Of a stretch of DNA of 15,486 bases, positions 1-9,970 are shown piece by piece. The notes beneath the pieces are model-generated. The model did no database searches and was not told where the DNA came from. It was given only the letters and a program-made list of their open reading frames with translations. The stretch is from Gammaproteobacteria bacterium. GTDB taxonomy: Bacteria > Pseudomonadota > Gammaproteobacteria > Steroidobacterales > Steroidobacteraceae. Within the stretch, counting starts at the first letter, position 1. Every line of letters begins with the position of its first letter. The position numbers and the translations under genes are program-made. The stretch is from NCBI GenBank assembly GCA_020846815.1, contig JADLDF010000295.1, positions 1-15,486 of the forward strand, read 5' to 3'.

Positions 1-1656
1 CGGCTCGGCGAGGCGCGGCGTCTCGAAGCCGTCGCGGAACCGCAGGCGCAGGATGCCATCGGTGAGGTTCATCGCGAAACCCTGCGGCCAGTCGGCGCTC
101 GGCGGGTGCACGTCGACGAGCTTCACCGTGAAGTCGGTGTCGCGCGCCGAGGTCGAGACCCAGAGCCGCGCGACCACAGGCCCGACGACCTCGACATCCG
201 TGGTGAGCGGCGCGGTCTGGAACACCAGCACGTCGGCGCGCTCCGCGAGCGCGCGCCCCGGTTGGCGTGCGCCATAGAGCCCCGCAGTCTCGCGCTGGTC
301 GAACGCGCCGGCCGTCATCAGCGGTGCGCCCGAGGCGATCGCGCCACCGATGGTCGGCACCGGATCGCGCGGATCGAAGTGCCAGGCACGCTCCGCACGC
401 TGCCGCGGCGTCGCGCGAGCGAGCTGTCCGTCCGGATGCAGGTACCACGACGTACTGCGCGCCTGCGGAGGCGGCCAGGCCGTGCTGCGGATCCAGCGGC
501 CGCCGTGCTGCAGGCGGCCTTCGGCGTCGCTGCGACCCGAGCCGCCGCCCATGACGAACAACGTGACCGGCGCGGCCAGCCAGTCCGGCACGTCGCCACC
601 GCGCAGCTGGCGGTCGAACCAGTCGCGTCGCAGCGTCACGTAGTCGGGCGCGAGCTCGCCGTCGAGCGTCGCGGCCGGCCCGAAATCGACCGCGCCGGCA
701 TGCGTGACCGAGCGCTGGCCGTGGGTCCAAGGCCCCATGACCAGCCGCACCGGCCCGCGGCGGCCGGGCGCGAGCCCGGTGTAGTTCTCGATCGCGGTGC
801 GCGCGTAGGGGTCGTACCAGCTCGACAGGTGCACCATCGGCACGTCGGGGAAGCGCTCGTACCAGCCGCGCGCATACAGCTCGGGCCGCTGCCAGAACGG
901 TCCGAAGCACTCGTTGGCCCACTGCTCGGCCACGTAGGCCTCGTACTCCGGCGCGGCGGCCAGCGGCGAGCGGCCGCGGCGCCACGGCTGCACGCGCACG
1001 GCGGCGCCGATGTCGACCGCGGCCAGTGCCTTGGCACGCACCGGATCGGCCGCGGTCTCGGGCGCGAGGCGCGCGTGCTTCAGCGCCCAGGTGAGCTGCT
1101 TGAGCTCGTAGGCCCCGCCCTGGCGGATGCCGCTGTGGAAGGCGCTGGAGAACCCGCCGGAGTCGACGAACATCGCTGCGAGCCCCCGCGGCGCGGCCGC
1201 GGCCAGCGCCGTCTGTACATGCGCGCTGTAAGACAGGCCGAGGGTCGCGACGCGGCCGTCGCACCAGGACTGGGTGCGGATCCACTCGAGCGTGTCGAGG
1301 CCGTCGGCCTGTTCGTGCAGGTACTTGGTGAACTCGCCCTCGGAATCGAAGCGGCCGCGGCAGTCCTGCAGCACGTAGGCGAAGCCGGCGCGCACGAACT
1401 GCGCGGCGATCGCGGGCTTGGGCTGCGGCAGCGGGTCGGCGCGGCTGCGGTCGGCGTGATTGGTGCCGCGCCGGTCATAGGGCGTGCGCTCGAGCAACGC
1501 CACCCAGGGGCCGCTGCCCGCGGCAGGCAGGTAGACGTCGGTCGCGAGATGCACGCCGTCGCGCATCGGCAGGCGCACGGTGAAGCGCCGCAAGCCGTCG
1601 GCGCAGTATTCGACGTCGCCCTGCTGTCCCGGGCCGGCAGCGATACGGACGCTCAC
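1..1656 (-). CDS. CocE/NonD family serine hydrolase (peptidase S15-like), 3' end cut by the window
   Basis: Translating the minus strand from a GTG at 1656 gives 552 residues with no stop before the window edge, so only the extreme C-terminus is missing (inferred from usual family length of about 550-620). The alpha/beta-hydrolase core opens with RDGVHLATDVYLP (about 32-44). The likely triad is visible: nucleophile Ser142 in GLSYSAH, Asp282 in SSWYDPY, His312 in GPWTHGQ. The C-terminal jelly-roll region of PepX/CocE proteins follows (about 465-552, including VVGPVVARLWVS). Known family members cleave X-Pro peptides, beta-lactam side-chain amides or aryl esters such as cocaine; the substrate here is unknown. 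No signal peptide is visible, so it should act in the cytoplasm. The GTG overlaps the upstream transporter's TGA as GTGA, which indicates translational coupling. The gene is easily missed because of its non-ATG start and missing end; a 570-residue open frame on the opposite strand is a shadow. Confidence 0.9.
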   Translation of the reverse strand, partial: MSVRIAAGPGQQGDVEYCADGLRRFTVRLPMRDGVHLATDVYLPAAGSGPWVALLERTPYDRRGTNHADRSRADPLPQPKPAIAAQFVRAGFAYVLQDCRGRFDSEGEFTKYLHEQADGLDTLEWIRTQSWCDGRVATLGLSYSAHVQTALAAAAPRGLAAMFVDSGGFSSAFHSGIRQGGAYELKQLTWALKHARLAPETAADPVRAKALAAVDIGAAVRVQPWRRGRSPLAAAPEYEAYVAEQWANECFGPFWQRPELYARGWYERFPDVPMVHLSSWYDPYARTAIENYTGLAPGRRGPVRLVMGPWTHGQRSVTHAGAVDFGPAATLDGELAPDYVTLRRDWFDRQLRGGDVPDWLAAPVTLFVMGGGSGRSDAEGRLQHGGRWIRSTAWPPPQARSTSWYLHPDGQLARATPRQRAERAWHFDPRDPVPTIGGAIASGAPLMTAGAFDQRETAGLYGARQPGRALAERADVLVFQTAPLTTDVEVVGPVVARLWVSTSARDTDFTVKLVDVHPPSADWPQGFAMNLTDGILRLRFRDGFETPRLAEP

Positions 1657-3278
1657 GGCGCCCCCAGCACATCGGTCGTCGGCGCGCCCGGGCCGACCGG
1701 CAGGCCGAGCCCGGTCCAGGCCGCGACCAGCAGCAGGCCGGCCACACCGAAAGCGAGGCTGAAAGGCAGCATCATCGCAATCAGCGAGCCGACGCCGAAG
1801 TCCTTGACCCAGCGCTGACAGAACGCCAGCACCAGCACGAAGTTCGTCGCCACCGGCGTCACGATGTTCAGATAAGAGTCACCCACGCGGAACGCCGCCG
1901 TGGTCAGCTCGGGCGAGACGCCGAGCAGCATCAGCATCGGCACCACGACGGGTGCCATCGCGCTCCATTTCGCCGAGGCCGAACCGATCAGTAGATCGAA
2001 CAGCGAGGCGACCAGCAGCAGCGCGACCAGCAGCCCGGCACGCGGCAGCGCCAGCGAGCCGATCCAGGCCGCGCCCTGGATCGCCAGTATCGGCCCGAGG
2101 TTCGACCAGGCGAACATCGCGATGAAGTGCGCGGCGAAAAACGCGACCACCAGGAACGGCGCCAGGTCGCGCAGTCCGTCGACCATCATGCGCACGACGT
2201 CGCGATGCGAGCGGATGCTGCCGGTGGCGCGACCATAGGCCCAGCCGCTCGCCAAGAACAGCAGCAGGAAACCGGCGATCAGCGCGCGGTAGAACGGCGC
2301 GCTGCGCGCCGGGCCCGTCGCGGCTGTATCGATCAGCGGCGTGTAGCCCGGCCAGGCGAGCAGCGCGACGAACAGCGCGACGACCACGAGAGCCGCGATT
2401 GCAGCATGGCGCAGGCCACGGCGCTGCGCCGACGTCGGATCGGACGCAACGGTCGTCGTGGCCGTTGCCGCCGCTGCCTTGGTCGCCGTTCCCGTCACAG
2501 TCTTCGCCGTCGGCGAGGTCACGGCCGCGAGCGCATCGCCGTCGGGCTGCAGCTTCCTCAGCCGCGGCTCGACGACGCGCTCGGCGACCGGCCAGGCGAC
2601 CGCGAGCAGCAGCAGGCCGAGCGCCGCGGTGAACCACCAGTTGCCGAGCGGATTCAAACCACTATCCGGCGCGATCAGCCGCGCCGCGCCCTGGGTGATG
2701 CCGAGCATCAGCGCGTCGAACTGGCCGGGCAGCAGGTTGGCGGCGAACGCGCCCGAAATCCCCGCATAGGCCACGGCGATGCCGGCGAGCGGATGGCGCC
2801 CCGCCTCGTACCAGACGATCGCCGCCAGCGGGATCAGCACGACATAGGCCGCGTCGGCGGCATGATGCGAGGCCAGCGCAACCAGGAAGGTCGCCGGTGC
2901 GAGCAGCGCCCGCGGCGCGCCGCGGACCGCGCGCCCGAGCAGCGTGCCGAGCAGGCCGGAGCGCTCGGCGACCGCCGCGCCGAGCATGACCACGGCGATC
3001 AGGCCGAGCGGCGGGAAGCCGACGAAGGTCGCGGGCATCTCGACCAGCAGCCGCTGCACGTTGCGCTCGGACAGCAGGCTCTGCGCGACCAGCACCTCGC
3101 CGGTCAGCGGATGGGTCGCGCCCACGCCGGTCGCGGCCGCCAGCACCGAGATCAGCACCAGGGCCACGATCAGCCAGAGGAAGATCACGACCGGATCCGG
3201 CAACGCGTTGCCGAGGCGCTCGATGCGATCGAGCGCACCGCCGCGGCGTGCGGCGGCGCCGGCCGGTCCTGCCGTCAT
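1653..3278 (-). CDS. AbgT-family inner-membrane transporter
   Basis: The 541-residue product is a polytopic membrane protein. It starts with the family-like segment LDRIERLGNALPDPVVIF and carries the conserved re-entrant hairpin GSASAKWSAMAPVVVPM (432-448) and the GDSYLNIVTP segment (466-475). E. coli AbgT imports p-aminobenzoyl-glutamate; the relatives YdaH and MtrF have been reported as drug/antimetabolite exporters, so direction cannot be read from sequence. Pairing with an outer-membrane receptor upstream and a cytoplasmic hydrolase downstream suggests import. An unusual Thr/Ala-rich hydrophilic insert (about 250-280) separates the two membrane halves. The ATG at 3278 has GAGGAA nine bases upstream and overlaps the stop of a tiny upstream frame as ATGA. 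Its own TGA overlaps the next gene's GTG. The family assignment is firm; the cargo is unknown. Confidence 0.92.
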   Translation of the reverse strand: MTAGPAGAAARRGGALDRIERLGNALPDPVVIFLWLIVALVLISVLAAATGVGATHPLTGEVLVAQSLLSERNVQRLLVEMPATFVGFPPLGLIAVVMLGAAVAERSGLLGTLLGRAVRGAPRALLAPATFLVALASHHAADAAYVVLIPLAAIVWYEAGRHPLAGIAVAYAGISGAFAANLLPGQFDALMLGITQGAARLIAPDSGLNPLGNWWFTAALGLLLLAVAWPVAERVVEPRLRKLQPDGDALAAVTSPTAKTVTGTATKAAAATATTTVASDPTSAQRRGLRHAAIAALVVVALFVALLAWPGYTPLIDTAATGPARSAPFYRALIAGFLLLFLASGWAYGRATGSIRSHRDVVRMMVDGLRDLAPFLVVAFFAAHFIAMFAWSNLGPILAIQGAAWIGSLALPRAGLLVALLLVASLFDLLIGSASAKWSAMAPVVVPMLMLLGVSPELTTAAFRVGDSYLNIVTPVATNFVLVLAFCQRWVKDFGVGSLIAMMLPFSLAFGVAGLLLVAAWTGLGLPVGPGAPTTDVLGAP

Positions 3279-3295
3279 CCGCCCTGCTTCCTCAT
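3275..3295 (-). CDS. possible 6-residue coupling micro-frame (MRKQGG)
   Basis: The stop of the preceding 9-codon frame is again TGATG, opening ATG at 3295. Six codons later the TGA at 3277-3275 overlaps the AbgT start as ATGA. The frame contains the AbgT ribosome-binding site. With the frame before it, this makes an unbroken chain of stop-start overlaps from receptor to transporter. Expression is unproven. Confidence 0.25.
   Translation of the reverse strand: MRKQGG
3288..3293 (-). promoter_or_regulatory. Shine-Dalgarno of the AbgT gene
   Basis: Read on the minus strand this is GAGGAA, nine bases before the ATG at 3278. It overlaps the third copy of the TGATG motif, so ribosomes ending on the micro-frames would terminate on or next to it. 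Confidence 0.5.
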
Positions 3296-3323
3296 CAGAA
3301 CTGGCCCATCAGAACCTGGCCCA

Positions 3324-3336
<13 letters not shown>
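3293..3336 (-). repeat. 15-bp tandem repeat, three copies, covering the receptor's last codons and stop
   Basis: On the plus strand the unit CATCAGAACCTGGCC occurs at 3322-3336 and 3307-3321, then as a copy lacking one C at 3293-3306. On the coding strand the unit is GGCCAGGTTCTGATG, so it holds the receptor's last Ala-Arg-Phe codons plus the TGA. The two extra copies lie in the 45-bp gap before AbgT. The likely origin is slippage duplication of the gene's 3' end. As the unit is 15 bp, gain or loss of a full copy preserves frame. Confidence 0.95.
3295..3324 (-). CDS. possible 9-residue coupling micro-frame (MGQVLMGQF)
   Basis: The receptor stop reads TGATG, so an ATG at 3324 shares its A with the TGA. 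It opens a nine-codon frame ending with TGA at 3297-3295, itself again TGATG. No convincing ribosome site is present, so translation would need re-initiation by ribosomes leaving the receptor gene. A function as a peptide is unlikely; a coupling role is possible. It is equally possible that it is only a by-product of the 15-bp repeat. Confidence 0.25.
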
Positions 3337-6176
<2,840 letters not shown>

Positions 6177-6184
6177 CGTGTCTT

Positions 6185-6190
6185 CTCCCC
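6185..6190 (-). promoter_or_regulatory. Shine-Dalgarno fixing the receptor start
   Basis: GGGGAG on the minus strand, eight bases before the ATG at 6176. This supports 6176 over any upstream in-frame start. Confidence 0.75.
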
Positions 6191-6245
6191 TGGGTCGAGC
6201 TGCGAGACCGAGAGCGAGCCTAGCGTTCTGCCCAGAGTATGCAAG

Positions 6246-6271
6246 ATGATGGCATTCAAGCATCCGATCAT
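6246..6271. promoter_or_regulatory. imperfect dyad, possible operator in the divergent spacer
   Basis: Arms ATGATGGCAT (6246-6255) and ATCCGATCAT (6262-6271) pair at 8 of 10 positions around a 6-base centre. It lies about 70-95 bp upstream of the receptor ATG, where a regulator controlling that operon would be expected. No convincing -35/-10 pair for the receptor was found. The site is short and could be chance. Confidence 0.3.
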
Positions 6272-6352
6272 GCCAAATCCGTATGCCTCCAGCCGAGGGC
6301 CTGCCAGATCCGGGCGCGTGTGATTCCCGCTGCTGCGAGCGGCCGACCAGAG

Positions 6353-6367
6353 ATGATTCGGTATCAT
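6353..6367 (+). promoter_or_regulatory. TATCAT -10-like element, probable near-leaderless start of the DUF349 gene
   Basis: TATCAT (6362-6367) lies eight bases before the ATG at 6376, and no Shine-Dalgarno is present. A start site the usual 6-8 bases after a -10 would fall at or next to the ATG. The element is also the right arm of a small dyad (ATGAT/ATCAT, 5-base centre). No clear -35 was seen. The same TATCAT-8-ATG layout precedes the gene at 9967-10533. Confidence 0.35.
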
Positions 6368-6375
6368 TTTCCGCA

Positions 6376-8856
6376 ATGAAGCTGCTCTCGCGCCTGTTCC
6401 GCAAGCCTCCTGCACCGACCCCGGCGCCCGCTCCGCCGTCGCCGGAACCGGCGACGCCGGCTGCCGCCTCACCGCCACCGCCCCAGGTCGATCCGGACGA
6501 GCACGCGCGGTTGCTGCGGGACATCGAGGGCGGTGGTTTGCCGGTGACCGAGCGGATGCGCCTGGCGGCCTGTGGCCCGACGACGCGGATCCGGCAGGCG
6601 GCCGCAGCGACCATCACCGACCCCGCGCTCTGGCCGGAGCTGCTGCAACGGCTGCGCGGCCGGGACAAGGCGGCCTACAAGCTGATCCGGCAGCGCAGCG
6701 ACGCACTGCTCGATGCGCAGCGCCGGGCGGAGCACGTGGCGAGCGAAGCGGCCTCGCTGTGCGCTTCGCTGGAGCGGCATGCCTCGCGCCCCGTCGACTC
6801 CGCCTACGCGACCATGCTGGCGGTGCTGGAGTCGCGTTGGCAGGGGCTGCCGGCCGACGGCGGTGCCGGCGCCGACGATGCCGATCTTCGCGCCGTAGCC
6901 AACGCCGGCCCCGTCGTCGCTGCCGATGCCAATTCCAGTGCCAGTGCCAGCGCCGGTGCCAGTGCCAGTGTGGGTGTCGGTGCCGGTGCGGAACTGCGCC
7001 ACCGCGGCGAACAGGCACTAGCGCGTTGCCGCGAGGCCCTCGCGGCGCAGCGGCGCGAACTCGAGCGCCTCGCCGCCGAGCGCGCCGCGGCCGAAGAGCT
7101 CGCGCGCTCGCGCGAGGCCGAGCGGCGCGCGCAGCAGGAAATCGCAGAGCAACAGGCCGCCGAGGCTGCGCGGGTGCGCGCGGCGGCGGACCTGGCACGC
7201 GACTCCGATGCCGCGGCCGAAGCCCAGGCAGCCGCGGATCGCCGCAAGGCCGAGTCGCAGATGCAGGCCGAGATCGCCAGCCTGATCCGCCTCGCGAGCG
7301 CCGCCCTGCAGCGCGGCGACTCGCGCAAGGCGGCGCGCTTCCGGCAGTCGATCGAGGAGCACCTCGCGACAGCACCCGCGCTGCCGCCGCCGCTCGTGCG
7401 CAGCCTCGAACAGCTCGATGCCAAGCTGAACGAGTTGCGGCAGTGGAAGGACTACGTCGCCGCGCCCAAGCGCCTCGAGCTGATCGAGGAGATGGAGGCG
7501 CTGGTCGGCGTCGACGAGCCGCCCGAGCCGCTCGCCGAGCACATCCGCGCGCTGCGCCAGGAATGGCGCACCCTCAACAAGGGGTTGGTCACGCTGCCCG
7601 AGGCCGACGCGGAACGCTTCGAGCAGGCGTATCAGGCGGCCTTCAAGCCCTGCCAGGCACACTTCGCCGCGCAGGCCGCGCAACGCCGCGCACACCTCGA
7701 AGCTCGCCAGCGCGTGCTCGAGCGTTTGCTGGCATTCGAGGCCGGGCTCGACGCCGAAGCGCCCGACTACCCGCTGATCGGCCGCGTGCTGCGCGAAGCG
7801 CCCCAGGAATGGCGCAGTCACTCCCCCGTCGATCGCGATGTCGCACGCCCCCTGGAGGTGGAGTTCCATCGTGGGCTGGACCGGTTGCGCGCGCGGCTCG
7901 ACGCCTGGCAGGCGCGCAACGCCGCCGACAAGCAGACGCTGGTGACGAAGGCACGCCAGCTCGCGCAAGTGCCGGACATCGCGCGGGCGATCGACGAGGC
8001 CAAGCGCCTGCAGGCCGAGTGGAAGGCGACCGGCCCCGCCCCGCACGCGCAATCGCAGGCACTCTGGGAGGAATTCCGCGCGCTGTGCAACGACGTCTTC
8101 GAACGCCGCCAGCAGGCCGTCGCGGCGCAGTCGGCCGCGCTCGGACAGGCCAGAGCCCAAGTCGAAGCCCTGTGCGCGCAGATCGAACAGGCGAGCGGCG
8201 AAGCACCGGCCGACCGGTCCGCCGGCGAAGCGCGGCTGCTCGAATGGCGCGAGGCCTTCGACGCCGTCGGCGAGCTGCCGCGGGCCGAGGCGCGCGGCCT
8301 GCAGCAGCGCTTCCAGCGAGCCACGGCGCGCTTCGAGGCGCAGCTGGCCGAACTCGAGCAGCGCGACGCCGAGACGGCCGAGTCGCGGCTGCTCGCGGCG
8401 ATCCGGCAGCTGCGTGCCTACCAGCGATCCGTGCTCGAGGGCGCGGCCGCGGCCGAGCGCGATGCGCGGCGCAGCTCCGCCGAGGACTCGATCTGCGGCC
8501 TGCAGCGCTCGCCCGGCAAGGGCGTGCTGCAGGCGCTGCGTCAGGGGCTGGCGCGCGCGGATGCGCTGGACTTTGCAGCAGCCAACGCCGACGACGCGGG
8601 CCGCGAGCGCGAGCTGCGCCGACTGTGTGTGCGCGCCGAGATCTTCGGCGGTGGCGCGACCCCGGCGGCGGATGCCGCGCTGCGCCGCGAGCAGGAGCTG
8701 CAACTGCTGCGCCAGGGCCTCGGCCAGGCGCGACGGCTGGACGATCCTGACCGCGACGCGATGCGGCTCGAGTGGCTCGACGTCGTCGCCGTCGAGCCCG
8801 CGCTCCACGACGAGCTGGAGCAACGCTTCCTGCGCAGCCTGGGACGCCGTCGCTGA
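6376..8856 (+). CDS. DUF349 domain-containing coiled-coil protein
   Basis: The 826-residue product begins MKLLSRLFRKPP, followed by a Pro/Ala-rich stretch (about 12-40). The Ala-Ser/Gly linker is at 185-205 and a strong Ala/Glu/Arg-rich coiled coil at about 215-300. Two DUF349-type helical repeats follow: about 357-430 (core QEWRTLNKG) and about 518-580 (core AEWKATGPAP). More charged helical sequence runs to the C-terminus, with a possible degenerate repeat after 620. There is no signal peptide or membrane segment, so it should be cytoplasmic. Long DUF349 proteins are common in gammaproteobacteria and have no firmly assigned function that I can state. The frame continues upstream to 6283, but the ATG at 6376 gives the better N-terminus and sits behind a -10-like TATCAT. 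It is transcribed alone, away from the receptor operon, and converges with the gene ending at 8925. Confidence 0.88.
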   Translation: MKLLSRLFRKPPAPTPAPAPPSPEPATPAAASPPPPQVDPDEHARLLRDIEGGGLPVTERMRLAACGPTTRIRQAAAATITDPALWPELLQRLRGRDKAAYKLIRQRSDALLDAQRRAEHVASEAASLCASLERHASRPVDSAYATMLAVLESRWQGLPADGGAGADDADLRAVANAGPVVAADANSSASASAGASASVGVGAGAELRHRGEQALARCREALAAQRRELERLAAERAAAEELARSREAERRAQQEIAEQQAAEAARVRAAADLARDSDAAAEAQAAADRRKAESQMQAEIASLIRLASAALQRGDSRKAARFRQSIEEHLATAPALPPPLVRSLEQLDAKLNELRQWKDYVAAPKRLELIEEMEALVGVDEPPEPLAEHIRALRQEWRTLNKGLVTLPEADAERFEQAYQAAFKPCQAHFAAQAAQRRAHLEARQRVLERLLAFEAGLDAEAPDYPLIGRVLREAPQEWRSHSPVDRDVARPLEVEFHRGLDRLRARLDAWQARNAADKQTLVTKARQLAQVPDIARAIDEAKRLQAEWKATGPAPHAQSQALWEEFRALCNDVFERRQQAVAAQSAALGQARAQVEALCAQIEQASGEAPADRSAGEARLLEWREAFDAVGELPRAEARGLQQRFQRATARFEAQLAELEQRDAETAESRLLAAIRQLRAYQRSVLEGAAAAERDARRSSAEDSICGLQRSPGKGVLQALRQGLARADALDFAAANADDAGRERELRRLCVRAEIFGGGATPAADAALRREQELQLLRQGLGQARRLDDPDRDAMRLEWLDVVAVEPALHDELEQRFLRSLGRRR
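6928..6990 (+). repeat. degenerate hexamer repeat (GCCAGT/GCCGGT) coding an Ala-Ser/Gly linker
   Basis: About ten imperfect 6-bp units encode alternating small residues (185-205 of the DUF349 protein: Ala-Ser, then Ala/Val-Gly pairs). The use of AGT and GGT codons contrasts with the GC-ending codons around it. As units are 6 bp, copy-number changes would keep the frame. Confidence 0.8.
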
Positions 8857-8924
8857 GACTTGGGTGGCGAGGACGGCCTAACGCCGGCAGGGGCGCGGCC
8901 AGGAGCGCCGCCGTGCGAACAGGC

Positions 8925-9608
8925 CTAGCGCGTGCGCTGCAGCTCGATGAGCTCGTAGCGCGTGTCGATCATCGACCAGCGCATCAGCACGAACAGCGCC
9001 AGCGGGCCGTGCACCCACATGTCCGCGGGCGGCCAGGCGGGATTCCAGCGCAGCGCATAGCGATGGGTATCGAAGCGCCCTGCCGGAACCTCGACACTCT
9101 CTTCGCCGACGTAGGCGACGTCGATGTGCGTGGGCATCGCCAGCAGCCCGAGCTCGCCGTTGGGCGAGTGCGAGTTCGTGATGCCGTGGATCATGCGGAA
9201 CTCACCGGGCGCGTCGGTGCCGCGCAGCGGCGCGACCAGCGCGTCGCCGACCAGCGGATGCAGGCCGAGGTAGGGCAACATGCCCGGCACCGGCTTGTGC
9301 TGCGAGACGCGGCCGTGGTCGCGCGTCATGCCCTCGCAGTCGACGCCGCCGGGACCGACCAGGAACAGCGACGAGCCGCTGACCGCGCCGCCCTGCACGA
9401 TCCGCACGAAGCCGTCGAGCGGCCGCGAGTGCGCGTCGAGCGCCATCGTGACGTCGCGGCTGATGCCGACCTCGTCCATCTCGCAGAACGCGCGCAGCGT
9501 GCGCCCGCCCCCGCCGACGAACGGCACGGATTCGAACCACTCGCGGCCGATCTCGCCCTGCGGACCGACGTAGCTGATCCGCCCGGCGTAGAACCCGTGC
9601 GTGGTCAA
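8925..9608 (-). CDS. uncharacterised protein, 227 residues, probable TTG start
   Basis: I do not recognise this family. The product has no signal peptide or clear membrane segment. It is rich in Gly and aromatic residues in a strand-like pattern (GRISYVGPQGEIGREWFESV, FRMIHGITNSHSP, VEVPAGRFDTHRYALRW), suggesting a beta-rich, perhaps barrel-like fold. The VPAGRFDT phrase resembles a segment in DUF3108-like beta proteins, but that is weak. The start is inferred: the TTG at 9608 overlaps the TGA of the EthD gene as TTGA, matching the overlap style of this cluster, and the next in-frame ATG would remove about 40 plausible residues. The frame stays open to 9902, but there it merely shadows the EthD gene. 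Last gene of the minus-strand cluster; it ends in TAG, 68 bp from the convergent DUF349 gene. Confidence 0.7.
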   Translation of the reverse strand: MTTHGFYAGRISYVGPQGEIGREWFESVPFVGGGGRTLRAFCEMDEVGISRDVTMALDAHSRPLDGFVRIVQGGAVSGSSLFLVGPGGVDCEGMTRDHGRVSQHKPVPGMLPYLGLHPLVGDALVAPLRGTDAPGEFRMIHGITNSHSPNGELGLLAMPTHIDVAYVGEESVEVPAGRFDTHRYALRWNPAWPPADMWVHGPLALFVLMRWSMIDTRYELIELQRTR

Positions 9609-9970
9609 CGCCCCGAGGCGTCGCGATTCGCCTCGGCGACTTCGGCGAGCAGATAGAACTTGAAGTCGGTGCGGCCGGCGGGGCCGCGCTCCGGCGGCAG
9701 AGGATGGGCGGCGAACCAGGCGCGGTAGGCCTCCCAGGCCGCCATGTCGCGAAAGTGCAACTCCGCGATTCGGTACAGGCGCAGGCTCTGCGGCAGCTGC
9801 ATCGTGCCGCCGCTCGCGCTCTCGACCGGCCGCAGCACCGTGTTGTAGACGATCTTGTCGAGATGCGGATTTGCGAGGAGATCGGGCGTGTGGACATCCC
9901 ACAGCCAGCGCTCGTACTCCTCCGGCGTGACGCCATCGACGAGCGTGTAGCCCACCAGCGCCTTGATCAT
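9605..9970 (-). CDS. EthD domain-containing protein
   Basis: The 121-residue product is a small dimeric alpha+beta barrel (ferredoxin-like) protein. It opens MIKALVGYTLVDGVTPEEYE and has the conserved-looking WDVHTPDLLANP segment (about 29-40) and a C-terminal TDFKFYLLAEV strand. EthD-type proteins occur beside oxidative catabolic or biosynthetic enzymes; the founding member is needed for ethyl tert-butyl ether degradation, and others act as small isomerases or cyclases. The ATG at 9970 overlaps the stop of the PNPOx-like gene as ATGA and has GGAG eight bases upstream (9979-9982). Its stop overlaps the next gene's TTG. The frame runs open upstream to 10663 only as a shadow. The specific reaction is unknown. 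Confidence 0.82.
   Translation of the reverse strand: MIKALVGYTLVDGVTPEEYERWLWDVHTPDLLANPHLDKIVYNTVLRPVESASGGTMQLPQSLRLYRIAELHFRDMAAWEAYRAWFAAHPLPPERGPAGRTDFKFYLLAEVAEANRDASGR

Noticed and set aside
106..1818. 570-residue open frame on the plus strand
   Set aside because: Arg/Ala/Gly-rich with no recognisable domain, and lies opposite the clear CocE/NonD hydrolase with its catalytic triad; a high-GC shadow.
6177..6668. N-terminal extension of the first receptor
   Set aside because: It would place 164 non-conserved residues before a perfect signal peptide and overlap the divergent gene; the ribosome site supports 6176.
7018..8823. 601-residue minus-strand frame opposite the DUF349 gene
   Set aside because: Low-complexity Leu/Arg/Gly translation; the plus strand shows DUF349 repeats and a coiled coil.
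8892..8909. possible hairpin terminator between the convergent genes (GGCGC/GCGCC stem)
   Set aside because: Only a 5-bp stem with an 8-base loop and no T-run on either side; common by chance at this GC content.
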